DNA from: Lachnospiraceae bacterium MD308
GTDB taxonomy: Bacteria > Bacillota > Clostridia > Lachnospirales > Lachnospiraceae
DNA length: 64,000 bases
Assembly: GCA_000403475.2 (NCBI GenBank)
Contig: KE159797.1
Span: 166,184 to 230,183, forward strand
Direction: 5' to 3'
Of the stretch, positions 46,913 to 56,438 are shown one piece after another (position 1 is the first letter of the stretch; each line of letters opens with the position of its first letter). A model generated the notes under the pieces. That model was not told where the DNA came from, searched no databases, and saw only the letters and a program-made list of their open reading frames with translations. The translations under genes were made by a program, and so were the position numbers.

Positions 46913-47860
46913 TTATAATTTATCGCACAGGTATCCTCCGAGCATCCCCATAATCATCTCTGACACGACCGCCTGCTGCCATGTGCCCATCATCGTCTGC
47001 CACGGCGCAAACTCCTGGTAATGCAAAAGTTCTTGTACCTGTAGTCTTTTCTCATTAAAAAGCTGCACAAAAAAGTCAAAGTCCGACCAGTAAGAAGGTA
47101 AGTAGTCACTGCTGGGCAACGCAAAATTAATTCCCAGTATCAGCACCTCCGCCGCCAGCAGTACACACATTACGGCAATGACTTTACTTTTTCTAAGTCT
47201 TATCCCACCTGTAAACAAAAGTAATACAAGCAAAAGGAAATAAGCCATACATGCTGTCATATAATACAGATGCCCGTCTATCTTCTGCTGCCCCACCGCG
47301 CCGACGGACGCTTCTAATACGCCAAAGGCATTCTCAGAAGAAGCAGAAGCTTTGTCTTTCTTCACTGCGATTCCATCGTAGGCATCCCCCCGGCTCCCCG
47401 GAATTATACACACCGTCTGTCTTCCTTCAAGAATCCCCACAATCTCAAACTCCGTATCCTGCCATTCTACCTTCATTCCCAGCACATTTTCCGAGCCAAA
47501 GAGCGTCCTTACCGTCTCCTGATCCACCAGGCATACCGAAGATTCCCCATCGGTAAAATATCTTCCCGCGCAAAGTCCCCTCCCGAACACGGCGCTTTGC
47601 TGCCCGTCCATCCGGTACACAGATACCGTCTGGCTTCTGCCTGTTCCCTGTGCGCTTACAGGCGCCCGGCTCTCATACTTCCACAAAACCGCTTCCGAAA
47701 ACATTTCCTTTGACTCATTGCCCCTGATCAGCTGCATAAGGGCCTCCTCCTGTATTGTCCCTTGCGTATAGATTACCGCCGCGGATTCTGCATATTGAAG
47801 GAGCTGACGCAATTGGCCGATAATGAAAAAGTTCAGCAGTGCAAAGAAAAGAAAAATCAA
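46913..47860 (-). CDS. MacB-like permease core protein without ATPase
   Basis: A 315-residue protein. One N-terminal helix (IFLFFALLNFFIIGQL), an extracellular MacB-like core (~25-200; CLVDQETVRTLFGSENVLGM, VEWQDTEFEIVGILEG), then about three helices (FLLLVLLLFTGGIRL, VIAVMCVLLAAEVLILGI). It starts with TTG; the ribosome binding site AAAGGAG overlaps the upstream gene's last codons. No ABC ATPase is encoded nearby. Last gene of the operon. Confidence 0.7.
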   Translation of the reverse strand: MIFLFFALLNFFIIGQLRQLLQYAESAAVIYTQGTIQEEALMQLIRGNESKEMFSEAVLWKYESRAPVSAQGTGRSQTVSVYRMDGQQSAVFGRGLCAGRYFTDGESSVCLVDQETVRTLFGSENVLGMKVEWQDTEFEIVGILEGRQTVCIIPGSRGDAYDGIAVKKDKASASSENAFGVLEASVGAVGQQKIDGHLYYMTACMAYFLLLVLLLFTGGIRLRKSKVIAVMCVLLAAEVLILGINFALPSSDYLPSYWSDFDFFVQLFNEKRLQVQELLHYQEFAPWQTMMGTWQQAVVSEMIMGMLGGYLCDKL

Positions 47861-47871
47861 CGCCGTCTTTT

Positions 47872-49230
47872 TTACTCCTTTAGCCGTACCCTGTCACCCC
47901 CTGAGATGAATTTTTCGGAAGATACGATGATTCGATCTGTTTTTTTAAGCTCTGATGTGACTGCAGCATTCATACCGTCTTTTTCGACCACGGTCACAGG
48001 AACGCGCTTTGCAACCATCACAGTCCCCAGCATCTGTTCTTTTTCCGATATAACCAGACAGTATGCTCCGCTGATGTCCTCACGCAAAGCAGAGAGCGGC
48101 ATCGTCTGTTCATATTCATTTACCGAATCTTTTTCCGACTTCCATGTAAACGCCCCTGTTTCCTCTGCATTTATATCGCCGGGCAATGGCGCGTACCAGA
48201 AGTATGACACTCTCTCATCCAACTCCCCTTCTACTTCTCTCTCTAAATATTCAACGTTTTCTATCTTTATCGATACCTTTCCACCTGTGTCAAACTGGAC
48301 TTCCGCTTCATTTCCCGCTGTTATCTTATCCCTGTTTTCTGCCGCTATCTCTCCTTTTAACTTCCATCCTCCCATTCCGAGAGAGATGTACTCCGTTCCT
48401 GTAGTGACAGTTCCCGTCTGAATACTGTTTTCAAGCACCATACAGTCCTTTTCCGCTAATATTTTCCCTCCCGCTTTTTTATATTCTCTTAACGCCTTAA
48501 GCTCCTTTTGCACCATATTCACTTGCTCCTTCTGCGCCTGTATATTCATCTGCGCTGCGTCTTTGGCATTGGCGTTGTTCTTCTCCTGCGCCGCGTCTTC
48601 TTTTTTTGCCAGATTGTAAGCCGCCTGTGCCTGCGATTTTTCCTGTTCTAATGCCTCTGTCTCCGCCTTTGCCGCCAGATATTCTTCTTTAAGCGTCTGC
48701 CTTTTCAAAGAATCTGCCTCTTCCTCCTTTTCCCACTCTTCTCCGTATGACTTCCATATGGATTTTGCCCTTTTTTCTCTATTGCGTGCCTTCTCAAGCT
48801 TCTTTTTTAAATCTTGGAGCAGCGAATACGCACTTTCTGCCGCTGACACTCTGGCAGGCGTCTTCGACGCGATCTGCTGCTCCTTTACCTGATACTCTAA
48901 CTGCTTTAATTCCGATTGTTTCTTTTCAATCTCTTTATCCAGATATTCTTTTCTAAATCGTACCAGACATTTTCCTTTTTCTACTTTGCTTCCCTGTCTG
49001 GCAGTCCACTCCACCTGCTGACCTTCCCATAAAAATATGTTCTCTTCTTTCTTTGGCACAATATTCCCCGTCCCCTCATAGATGTAGGAGAGCTTGCCGC
49101 GCCCTGGTTTTTTTACCTCCACCTGCGCTACCAGCACAGATGCTGCTGCCCGTGAAAGTATTGTACACACCGCCATAACTACAAGAAAGCCGCAAAACAT
49201 TTTTACCGCCAGGCTTCTGTCTCTTCTCAT
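47872..49230 (-). CDS. HlyD/RND-type adaptor (membrane-fusion) protein
   Basis: A 452-residue protein with one N-terminal helix (FCGFLVVMAVCTILSRAAAS), a split biotinyl-lipoyl domain, a long coiled coil (~125-260; KKQSELKQLEYQVKEQQIAS) and C-terminal beta-barrels. In Gram-positives such adaptors link to MacB-type exporters or handle signalling peptides. It starts 1 nt after the upstream permease stop, so it is clearly in the same operon. Confidence 0.82.
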   Translation of the reverse strand: MRRDRSLAVKMFCGFLVVMAVCTILSRAAASVLVAQVEVKKPGRGKLSYIYEGTGNIVPKKEENIFLWEGQQVEWTARQGSKVEKGKCLVRFRKEYLDKEIEKKQSELKQLEYQVKEQQIASKTPARVSAAESAYSLLQDLKKKLEKARNREKRAKSIWKSYGEEWEKEEEADSLKRQTLKEEYLAAKAETEALEQEKSQAQAAYNLAKKEDAAQEKNNANAKDAAQMNIQAQKEQVNMVQKELKALREYKKAGGKILAEKDCMVLENSIQTGTVTTGTEYISLGMGGWKLKGEIAAENRDKITAGNEAEVQFDTGGKVSIKIENVEYLEREVEGELDERVSYFWYAPLPGDINAEETGAFTWKSEKDSVNEYEQTMPLSALREDISGAYCLVISEKEQMLGTVMVAKRVPVTVVEKDGMNAAVTSELKKTDRIIVSSEKFISGGDRVRLKE

Positions 49231-49231
49231 C

Positions 49232-50077
49232 TTAAATTCCTCCCCCTATTCCTTTCTCCAGGCTCTCCTGTCCGCACAAAAACAGCAGTACCGCCGGGAG
49301 CAATGTCACAATCGATGCGGCAAATGCCGTCTGTACCTCTCCCTTGACCATAACAGGCAGATATAAAGACAGCGGCTTTAATGTCTCCGTCTTAAGATAA
49401 GTAAGGGGCTGCTCCACCGCATTCCAAAATTCTAGAAACCCCAGGATTACAACCGAGAAGATTCCCGGCATCCCAAGAGGCACGCCAATCTTTATAAAGA
49501 TACCAAACTCCCCTGCGCCGTCGATTTTTGCTGCCTCTATGGTCTCCTTCGGAATAGCGGAAAATGACCTTGCCAAAATAAACAGCGGCAGCGCAGAGAA
49601 TATTCCCGGCAAGATGACCGCCAGGTAAGTGTCCAAAAGTTTTAATGAATCCAGTACCAGATACCCCGACACCATCGTCACTTGAAAAGGAAGGAGCAAA
49701 AGCAGCATATACAAAAACCAAATAGCCTTTTTCCCCGGAAAATCAAAGCGGGCCAGCGCCCATGCAGCCGGAACAGCGGCAAAAATTTGCCCTGCTGCTA
49801 CTCCGCCGGCCAGAATCATTGAATTCCAGAATGCTGTAAAATATTCCGGCGAGTCAAAAAGAAGCCTTACATATGCCCGCATCGTTGGATACCTGGGAAA
49901 AAACCTGACCTTTGCCATCGCTCCGTAATCCTCCAGAACCGCCCCGAAGCTTTCCATAATCTCTTGTTTTCCCATCAGAGAATCGGTGCACAGCATGGCA
50001 AGAGGCATGACCATAACGACAAGCAATGCCGCCAGAATAATGAGAAGCAATATCTCCCATGCTCTTTTCATTTTCAT
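49232..50077 (-). CDS. Carbohydrate-type ABC permease (MalG-like)
   Basis: A 281-residue inner-membrane protein with six helices and the EAA loop KETIEAAKIDGAGEFGIFIK for ATPase docking. It overlaps the upstream permease by 4 nt. Confidence 0.9.
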   Translation of the reverse strand: MKMKRAWEILLLIILAALLVVMVMPLAMLCTDSLMGKQEIMESFGAVLEDYGAMAKVRFFPRYPTMRAYVRLLFDSPEYFTAFWNSMILAGGVAAGQIFAAVPAAWALARFDFPGKKAIWFLYMLLLLLPFQVTMVSGYLVLDSLKLLDTYLAVILPGIFSALPLFILARSFSAIPKETIEAAKIDGAGEFGIFIKIGVPLGMPGIFSVVILGFLEFWNAVEQPLTYLKTETLKPLSLYLPVMVKGEVQTAFAASIVTLLPAVLLFLCGQESLEKGIGGGI

Positions 50078-50982
50078 CTGTCTCCCCTCCCTCGTTTCAC
50101 CGTCAGAATGCGCAAAAGCAAACCGGCGGCCAATAAAAATATACCGACGGCAAGCACAAGCAGCACCGCCGCTGCCGTTAGCTTCTGGATGTCCAGGCTC
50201 ACAAACCAGTTGTTAAACAAATGCTGCAGCATATAGATACTTTCATGGGGATAATCCCCTGATAAAAAGTACGCTTCCCGAAACACACGAAACCCATTGA
50301 CAAAGGAAAGAAGCGCCGTCACGAAAGCCGTCTCCTTTAACTGCGGCAGTGTAATATAGTAAAAACAGGTAAATTCTCCTGCCCCCTCAACTCTCGCGGC
50401 CTCATACTGCTCCTTTTCAATCCCGGCAATCCCTGTCATCCAGAGAATCATATCGTATCCCAGATTCTTCCAGATATAGCAGGCCACCAGCACCCAGAAA
50501 GCACAGCCCTCATTCAGCCAGTCGCGCCCTTCGAATCCAAGCCGCTGTGCCGTCAGGTTAAGCCACCCTTTCCCGTCGAAAAGCATCTGGAAGAATATGA
50601 CGACTGACGCCGCCGGAATCGCCATCGGAAGAGTAAATCCAGTCTTCATCCAACCAGTCTGTGCAAATCGTCCTTTCCTCCTTCTTTTGCCGCGCACATC
50701 CGCGATACTCTGAAACATCACTGCAACACAAAGGGAGGACAGCAAAAGCAAGGGAAGGCATACCATCATAAATTTTGCTGTATTAGAGGCAGCCAGCCGG
50801 AATGCTTTATTCTCCAACACTGCCCGGTAGTTGGAAAGTCCCACGAACTCACTTCCCACTGCCTGAAGGCAGGAGCGCCGGAACACATCCAGGAATGGGA
50901 CTAATACAAAACACGTTATCCCAACAAGATTGGGGAGCAGGAACAGATACGCCTTCCCACTCCCCGCTGTCTTACTCCGCAA
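50074..50982 (-). CDS. Carbohydrate-type ABC permease (MalF-like)
   Basis: A 302-residue membrane protein with six helices and EAA loop KEQYEAARVEGAGEFTCFYY. It begins FLLPNLVGITCFVLVPFLDV, usual for MalF-type permeases. It overlaps the solute-binding protein gene by 11 nt. Confidence 0.9.
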   Translation of the reverse strand: MRSKTAGSGKAYLFLLPNLVGITCFVLVPFLDVFRRSCLQAVGSEFVGLSNYRAVLENKAFRLAASNTAKFMMVCLPLLLLSSLCVAVMFQSIADVRGKRRRKGRFAQTGWMKTGFTLPMAIPAASVVIFFQMLFDGKGWLNLTAQRLGFEGRDWLNEGCAFWVLVACYIWKNLGYDMILWMTGIAGIEKEQYEAARVEGAGEFTCFYYITLPQLKETAFVTALLSFVNGFRVFREAYFLSGDYPHESIYMLQHLFNNWFVSLDIQKLTAAAVLLVLAVGIFLLAAGLLLRILTVKRGRGDR

Positions 50983-53188
50983 GATAAAGCTCTACTTTCT
51001 TTCTGATGTTCTCTGCCCCTTCTTCCGTCTTTATGCTGCCCTCAAGGACTTTATCTGCCTCACTCTGGTAGATATCCCACACAGCACGATCCTGTTTGGC
51101 CGGCCGTTCAAGCATCCGGCACAGTTCAACCAGGGCTTTGACCTCTTTTACCTTTGGGAATCCGGCGTTGATCGATATGTCTTCTCCTGCAATCTCACCG
51201 CCCACAGACACGGAATAGGCCTGTGCATATTTGCTGGACGCCTCCGCCTCCTTCGCTTCCAGCTCCTTTATAAGAACCGGGAAACCATCGTCTAACTGTG
51301 CTCCCTGCACTTCCTCCGAGAACAGATATTTCACAAATTCCTCAGCGATATCCTTCTGTTTTGTATTCTTATTAATCCCGGCGATTCCTTTCGGCAGATA
51401 AAAGCTTTTCAGGGATTTCAGCGCAAGTTTCTGTGTACGTGCAATCTTGCAGGGAACCATCATATCCATCAGACTGCTTATCCTGTCCGTAGCTGCCATA
51501 TCCTTATGCTTCATCAGATACATGGAACCGGGGTTGCTAAACAATGTATCCTGCGCGTTTCCTTCCATGTCCATCTCTTCATAAAAGTCTGTCTTTGCAT
51601 TCCCGGCAATCCATACAGCAAGCGCCAAAAGCTGCTCCATCTTCGCCTTGTCTACAGTGCCGTCTTGCTTGACCAGTTCCTCCTGATACATCTGGAACAG
51701 AAAATCTCTGATGTATTCCTTATTTGTCACTCCGAAGATTGCCGCATCCGGATTCTTATCCAGATACGCTTTAAGGCTTTCCATAGAGTCCAATGCTTTT
51801 TGTATCTGCTCATCCCCGTATACTACCGGGATTGAGAACTTTATCGGCATACCGTAGATCTTCCCGTCCTTTTGCAAGGTATTGTTCATCATATTTTCCA
51901 GATAATCATTTTCCTTCATCATATCTTCGGCCATCTTTGTCAGGTCACAGAGTACGCCTTTTTCTATATATGACTCCGCCGGAAGCCCGTTAAGAAGCAG
52001 GATATCCGCGCCCTTTCCGCTTAAAAGCTCTGTGTTCAGTGTCCGGATATCATCCGAGGATACCTCCCCGGTCTCTTTTCCGGTAAATTCCACCTTTATA
52101 TCCGGATTCTTCCGCTGGAATCCGACGACTGCCTGTCGGACAGTATCGCTTTCGTAAAGACCGAACACCTGCAGCGTATGCTCTGGCACTGCTGCGACAT
52201 CCTTATCATACGTGTAGCGTGCAAAGCTGTAGGTCTCCGCTTTCCACTGATGATACAGTACAAAGAATTCCGTATCCTGCCCCTGTATCATTCCTACCGC
52301 AGAGTTGACCGGAGAACCCATAGAGCCCGTCTCGCCGTCCATGAGTATCTCCCTGCTGTCGTCACCGGGCTTCATCCGTATAAGTCCTTCTGCGGAAACC
52401 ATATACCAGTTCTCCTTACTGCCGCACAGATAACCGTTATCCATCTGAGTAAAAGAAATCTCTCCCTGCGCCTTCCTGTCTTTATCAAGGATTGAAAAAA
52501 TGCCCTCTTCTGTATTGGCCGCAACTGTTCCGTCGTCTCCTGAGAATATCATTTTCTGGCCATCGCTGCCGGCCGACATACTTGTAAGTTCTTCCACCGT
52601 CTCAAATGTATCCGGAGACACGACGATAAACTTTGACTGGTAGATGTCCTGAAGCCAATAGTTCCCTCCGCCGTCGACTGCGGCACTGATAATCGTCGGA
52701 TACCCGTACTCTGTCTTTTTCTCAAGATAAGGGATGGGTAAGACTTCTCCGCTCTGTCCGTCCTTACTTCTTGCGATACAGGTCTTCATCTCCTCACCCA
52801 TTCCAATTACAAGCTGGATGCCTTCCTTCGTCTCGGTTACACTTATGGGATAGTCCATCTTACCTTTGCATGTATCCTCCACCCATTCCAGATTCTTCTC
52901 TTCCCACTCTCCGTCTATGTACTCGCAGCGCCTGATCTTTGCATCATCTGAAGAGGCAAACAGAACCGGATTCCCTTCCTTTGACTTTGATAGATTTATC
53001 GCCCGCTCCCCTTCCTTAAGGGGAAGCTTAATCTCCTCCTCCATATATCTGCCCTTTGGTGCGCCGCTTCCTCCTGCGCCATTTTCGTTTTCTTCCGGGT
53101 CCTTCCCGCCGCAGCCATTCAGAGCGCCGACTGCCAGAATAAATGTCAGCATGACCAGCAGCATGCATCTGCTCTTTCTTTTCGTCAT
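50972..53188 (-). CDS. Extracellular solute-binding lipoprotein with extra N-terminal domain
   Basis: A 738-residue lipoprotein, lipobox ALNGC with Cys26. Residues ~50-360 are a beta-rich region with propeller-like phrases (LFASSDDAKIRRCEYIDGEW, EGIFSILDKDRKAQG); residues ~365-735 are a family 1 solute-binding domain (VRQAVVGFQRKNPDIKVEFT, GADILLLNGLPAESYIEKGV). Typical binding proteins have about 420 residues, so this is a fusion. First gene of the operon; solute unknown. Confidence 0.85.
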   Translation of the reverse strand: MTKRKSRCMLLVMLTFILAVGALNGCGGKDPEENENGAGGSGAPKGRYMEEEIKLPLKEGERAINLSKSKEGNPVLFASSDDAKIRRCEYIDGEWEEKNLEWVEDTCKGKMDYPISVTETKEGIQLVIGMGEEMKTCIARSKDGQSGEVLPIPYLEKKTEYGYPTIISAAVDGGGNYWLQDIYQSKFIVVSPDTFETVEELTSMSAGSDGQKMIFSGDDGTVAANTEEGIFSILDKDRKAQGEISFTQMDNGYLCGSKENWYMVSAEGLIRMKPGDDSREILMDGETGSMGSPVNSAVGMIQGQDTEFFVLYHQWKAETYSFARYTYDKDVAAVPEHTLQVFGLYESDTVRQAVVGFQRKNPDIKVEFTGKETGEVSSDDIRTLNTELLSGKGADILLLNGLPAESYIEKGVLCDLTKMAEDMMKENDYLENMMNNTLQKDGKIYGMPIKFSIPVVYGDEQIQKALDSMESLKAYLDKNPDAAIFGVTNKEYIRDFLFQMYQEELVKQDGTVDKAKMEQLLALAVWIAGNAKTDFYEEMDMEGNAQDTLFSNPGSMYLMKHKDMAATDRISSLMDMMVPCKIARTQKLALKSLKSFYLPKGIAGINKNTKQKDIAEEFVKYLFSEEVQGAQLDDGFPVLIKELEAKEAEASSKYAQAYSVSVGGEIAGEDISINAGFPKVKEVKALVELCRMLERPAKQDRAVWDIYQSEADKVLEGSIKTEEGAENIRKKVELYLAE

Positions 53189-53254
53189 CTCTTACTAACC
53201 TCCTTATTTCTTATGCACATCACTATAACAATGTTTTCTCAAAAAGACTTTTAA

Positions 53255-53290
53255 AAATCTCATAAAATCTTAAAGAATTTTTTGAGATTT
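53255..53290. promoter_or_regulatory. Inverted repeat in the divergent promoter region
   Basis: AAATCTCA (53255-53262) and TGAGATTT (53283-53290) lie between the divergent binding-protein operon and the response regulator gene, with TCTTAAAG in between. A plausible response-regulator site controlling both directions. Confidence 0.55.
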
Positions 53291-53332
53291 CTCTGGTATG
53301 ATAATATTAGATTTTTGAAAGAAGGGTTTGCA

Positions 53333-54016
53333 ATGCATATTTTGATTATTGAAGATGACAGGGAGCTGTGCAGCGCTCTGACGGAACAGCTTAACGCCAG
53401 AAGCCATCATGTCACCTGCTGCCACACAGGGAGCGAAGCGCTATACTGCGCCATGAACGGAGTCTATGATGTAATCCTTTTAGACCGGATGCTGCCGGAA
53501 ATCGACGGGCTATCCATCCTCCGCTCCATCCGCCAGAACAGAATTACCGTCCCGGTAATTCTAACGACTGCCCTTGGCGCAGTAAACGACCGCATCGACG
53601 GACTGGATTGCGGAGCTGATGATTATCTGGTAAAGCCCTATGCCATCGAAGAACTGATGGCACGTATCCGGGCGCTGTCACGGAGGCCAAAAGCACTGAC
53701 TGAACACGAGATGCTGTCCTTTCTGGATATCACCTTCGACCCAGATGTAAGGATGCTCTCCTGCCGGGGGAATGAGCTGCGTCTCTCCGGCCGTGAAGCG
53801 CTGCTGCTGGAATTCTTCCTCAAAAACCCGGAAAAGACACTGGCCAGAGAGCAGCTCTTCTACCGGGTATGGGGACCGGATGGAGCGGTGGAAGACGGCA
53901 ATCTGGACACTTATATTTATTTTTTAAGAAAGCACCTGCGCAATTTAAAAAGCCAAACTGCCATACGAACAGTCCACGGCCTTGGTTATCGTCTGGAGGA
54001 TTCCCATGTTTCCTGA
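53333..54016 (+). CDS. OmpR/PhoB-family response regulator
   Basis: A 227-residue regulator: receiver domain with phosphorylatable Asp51 (VILLDRMLPEIDG) and Lys near 103 (DDYLVKPYAIEELMARI), then a winged helix (DGNLDTYIYFLRKHLRNL). ATG 53333 follows AGAAGGG. It overlaps the kinase gene by 11 nt and is divergent from the ABC operon it probably controls. Confidence 0.94.
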   Translation: MHILIIEDDRELCSALTEQLNARSHHVTCCHTGSEALYCAMNGVYDVILLDRMLPEIDGLSILRSIRQNRITVPVILTTALGAVNDRIDGLDCGADDYLVKPYAIEELMARIRALSRRPKALTEHEMLSFLDITFDPDVRMLSCRGNELRLSGREALLLEFFLKNPEKTLAREQLFYRVWGPDGAVEDGNLDTYIYFLRKHLRNLKSQTAIRTVHGLGYRLEDSHVS

Positions 54017-55295
54017 ACTGCAGAAAAAATTAGTGAGACTCTACACCTTCAGTACGGGGATGATTCTAACCTTCATCCTCACTGTTACTTTTCTATTCTA
54101 CTTGTCTTCTCAGCAAAGCCGCAGAGAGGCTTCTTTTTCCGACCACATCTTTACCCTGACCTCAAAGCTCCAGACAGACTCCACTTTCAGCGATTCTTAT
54201 CTGGCAAAGCTTGAGACAAAACACAGCCTGATTATCTACATTGAGGAAAACGGTACTCCCTTTTTCTTTCCCGGCACCTTTAAGCCGCGCACAGAGCGCC
54301 GCAGCCTGCTTGACAAGGCACAGGGTGAGGCATCCGCCGAAGGTATCTTCCCCAATTCACACCCAATCTCATCAAACCTTCTGCAATCCTCTCTTTTTAA
54401 GATTGAAGGCGCACATCACGACTCCTATCTGGGCTGTGTGACGATTATAAATACTTCCGCAGGCTATAAAAAACTTATTCTGCTCCAGGATATAACCATA
54501 AACCGGATGAAAATAATCCGGAACGCTGTTTTGTACCTGTTCATTGACATACTGGGAATCCTGCTTTTGTTTTTTACAGGGAAAAGATTCGTCGGCCGGT
54601 CTCTTCTTCCTCTGGAAGAAATGTATGCAAAACAGCAGGATTTTACTGCGGCGGCATCCCACGAGCTGCGCTCCCCGCTTGCCGTTATCCGAACGGCTGC
54701 CGATGCGGCGGCAGCAACACCCGGGCAGCACGAAAAGTATTTGTCCATTATCAAGGATGAATGTCAGCGGGGCGATTCTCTTGTAAAGAATCTTCTGCTT
54801 CTTGCATCAGCGCAGCGGGAAAACTGGGGCGTTAAAAAGCAGCGCTTTGAGCTTGACGAGATGCTTCTTCACCTACTGGAACTGTATGAGCCGCTCTGTA
54901 ACGCAAAAAGCGGAAGCCTTCTTCTCACTCTTCCTGAAGAAACTCTTCCGCCTGTGTATGCAGACCCAGAACTGTGCCTGCAGATTTTTACTGTTCTTTT
55001 AGATAACGCCATCGCCTACGGGCTTAAAGACGCCGGAAAAATCATCCTGAGCGCATGCCGCACCCAGACCCGGACTACGGTCTGCGTGACAGACTTCGGG
55101 CCGGGAATCAGCGATAAAGAAAAAGCACTTATTTTTGATCCGTTTTACCGCCAGGACAAATCCCGCAACGAAAAAACGCACTTTGGCCTCGGCCTGTCGA
55201 TTGCTGCAGAACTTGCCAGCCTTCAGGATATAACACTTAACGTCCGGGATACTGAGGGCGGCGGCTGTACTTTTGAGGTAAGCTTTACTCATTAG
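54006..55295 (+). CDS. Sensor histidine kinase
   Basis: A 429-residue membrane kinase. Helix 1 (TFSTGMILTFILTVTFLFYL), an extracellular sensor of about 130 residues, helix 2 (AVLYLFIDILGILLLFFTG), no clear HAMP, then H-box AAASHELRSPLAVIR, N-box LDNAIAYG and G-box FGLGLSIAAELA. ATG 54006 follows GGAGG. Its end overlaps the convergent aminotransferase by 4 nt. Confidence 0.93.
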   Translation: MFPELQKKLVRLYTFSTGMILTFILTVTFLFYLSSQQSRREASFSDHIFTLTSKLQTDSTFSDSYLAKLETKHSLIIYIEENGTPFFFPGTFKPRTERRSLLDKAQGEASAEGIFPNSHPISSNLLQSSLFKIEGAHHDSYLGCVTIINTSAGYKKLILLQDITINRMKIIRNAVLYLFIDILGILLLFFTGKRFVGRSLLPLEEMYAKQQDFTAAASHELRSPLAVIRTAADAAAATPGQHEKYLSIIKDECQRGDSLVKNLLLLASAQRENWGVKKQRFELDEMLLHLLELYEPLCNAKSGSLLLTLPEETLPPVYADPELCLQIFTVLLDNAIAYGLKDAGKIILSACRTQTRTTVCVTDFGPGISDKEKALIFDPFYRQDKSRNEKTHFGLGLSIAAELASLQDITLNVRDTEGGGCTFEVSFTH

Positions 55296-56425
55296 TGGAC
55301 TGGGATAGTCATCCTTAAAAATTCTGTAAACTTATCCAGTCCTTCCCGCAAAGTTGTTGAATCAAACGCATATCCAATCCTCACTGCTCCCTCCATTTCG
55401 AAACAAGAGCCCGGCGTAAATAATACGCCCTGTGTTTCAATAAGTTTTTTACAGAGATCATATGACGGAATATCCTTGTCGTAATACACCAGAGCCGTAG
55501 TCCCGGCTACCGGTCTTACATATCTTACCTCTGGTGTTTCCTTCACCCACTCATCAAGAATAGCTCTGTTTTTTAAAACTATGTTTCTGTTTCGTTCTAT
55601 AATTGCTTCTTTATTAGCAAGAGCGAGTGAGGCAAGCTCATCGTCCAGTACACCGCAGCTTATCGTATCATAGTCCCTGCGCTCCTTTACCTGCTCAATT
55701 ACTTCCAGATCATTTGAAGCAATCCAGCCCATACGAAGTCCAGCCAGCGAAAATGACTTAGACATACTTCCCACAGATATCCCCTTTTCATAAACATCGA
55801 GTACCGAAGGCATATAGCTTCCGTCTTCTGAAATACTCCTGTAAACTTCATCTGAGAGCAGATATGCATCAACACTTCTTGCTATTTCAGCAATTTCCTT
55901 CAGCATATCAAGCGGAATCAGAGAGCCTGTCGGATTATTAGGATTATTAATCGTAATCATTTTTGTATTTTTATCCACCATTTTTCTCAATTCGTCCAGA
56001 TTTGGAAGATAGTCATTTTCCATTGCCAATTTCAGTACCCTGACTTCTGCTCCAATAGATGCCGGAATCGAATAGTGCTGCTGATACGTCGGCAATACGC
56101 AGACCATATTATCCTCTCTGGATATCAGAGTCGTAATAATCATATTATTGGCTCCCACCGCTCCATGAGTGGGGACAATATTTTCCGGAGCCAGCTTCTC
56201 ATACAGGGAACTGATGCCCTCCCGAAGCTTAGGCGAACCGAATATATGACTATATGCCAGCCTCGTCTCTGATAACTCCTTAAAATAATCTTCCGGCTCT
56301 TTTTTACACAATTTCAACAGTTCCTTTAAAGAAAGTGAATCGATGCAAGTTTCACCAAGATTATATACTGCCCTTTCTTCAAAGTCATTCATCCAACGTT
56401 CCACTTTAAAAGTATCAATTTTCAT
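55292..56425 (-). CDS. PLP-dependent class I/II aminotransferase
   Basis: A 377-residue fold-type I enzyme. Conserved segments: ITINNPNNPTGSLIP, LLSDEVYRSI and the PLP-lysine site SVGSMSKSFSLAGLRMGW. The substrate is not evident. ATG 56425 follows GAGGAG. It is the last of five minus-strand genes divergent from pucR. Confidence 0.88.
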   Translation of the reverse strand: MKIDTFKVERWMNDFEERAVYNLGETCIDSLSLKELLKLCKKEPEDYFKELSETRLAYSHIFGSPKLREGISSLYEKLAPENIVPTHGAVGANNMIITTLISREDNMVCVLPTYQQHYSIPASIGAEVRVLKLAMENDYLPNLDELRKMVDKNTKMITINNPNNPTGSLIPLDMLKEIAEIARSVDAYLLSDEVYRSISEDGSYMPSVLDVYEKGISVGSMSKSFSLAGLRMGWIASNDLEVIEQVKERRDYDTISCGVLDDELASLALANKEAIIERNRNIVLKNRAILDEWVKETPEVRYVRPVAGTTALVYYDKDIPSYDLCKKLIETQGVLFTPGSCFEMEGAVRIGYAFDSTTLREGLDKFTEFLRMTIPVH

Positions 56426-56438
56426 TACATTCTCCTCA

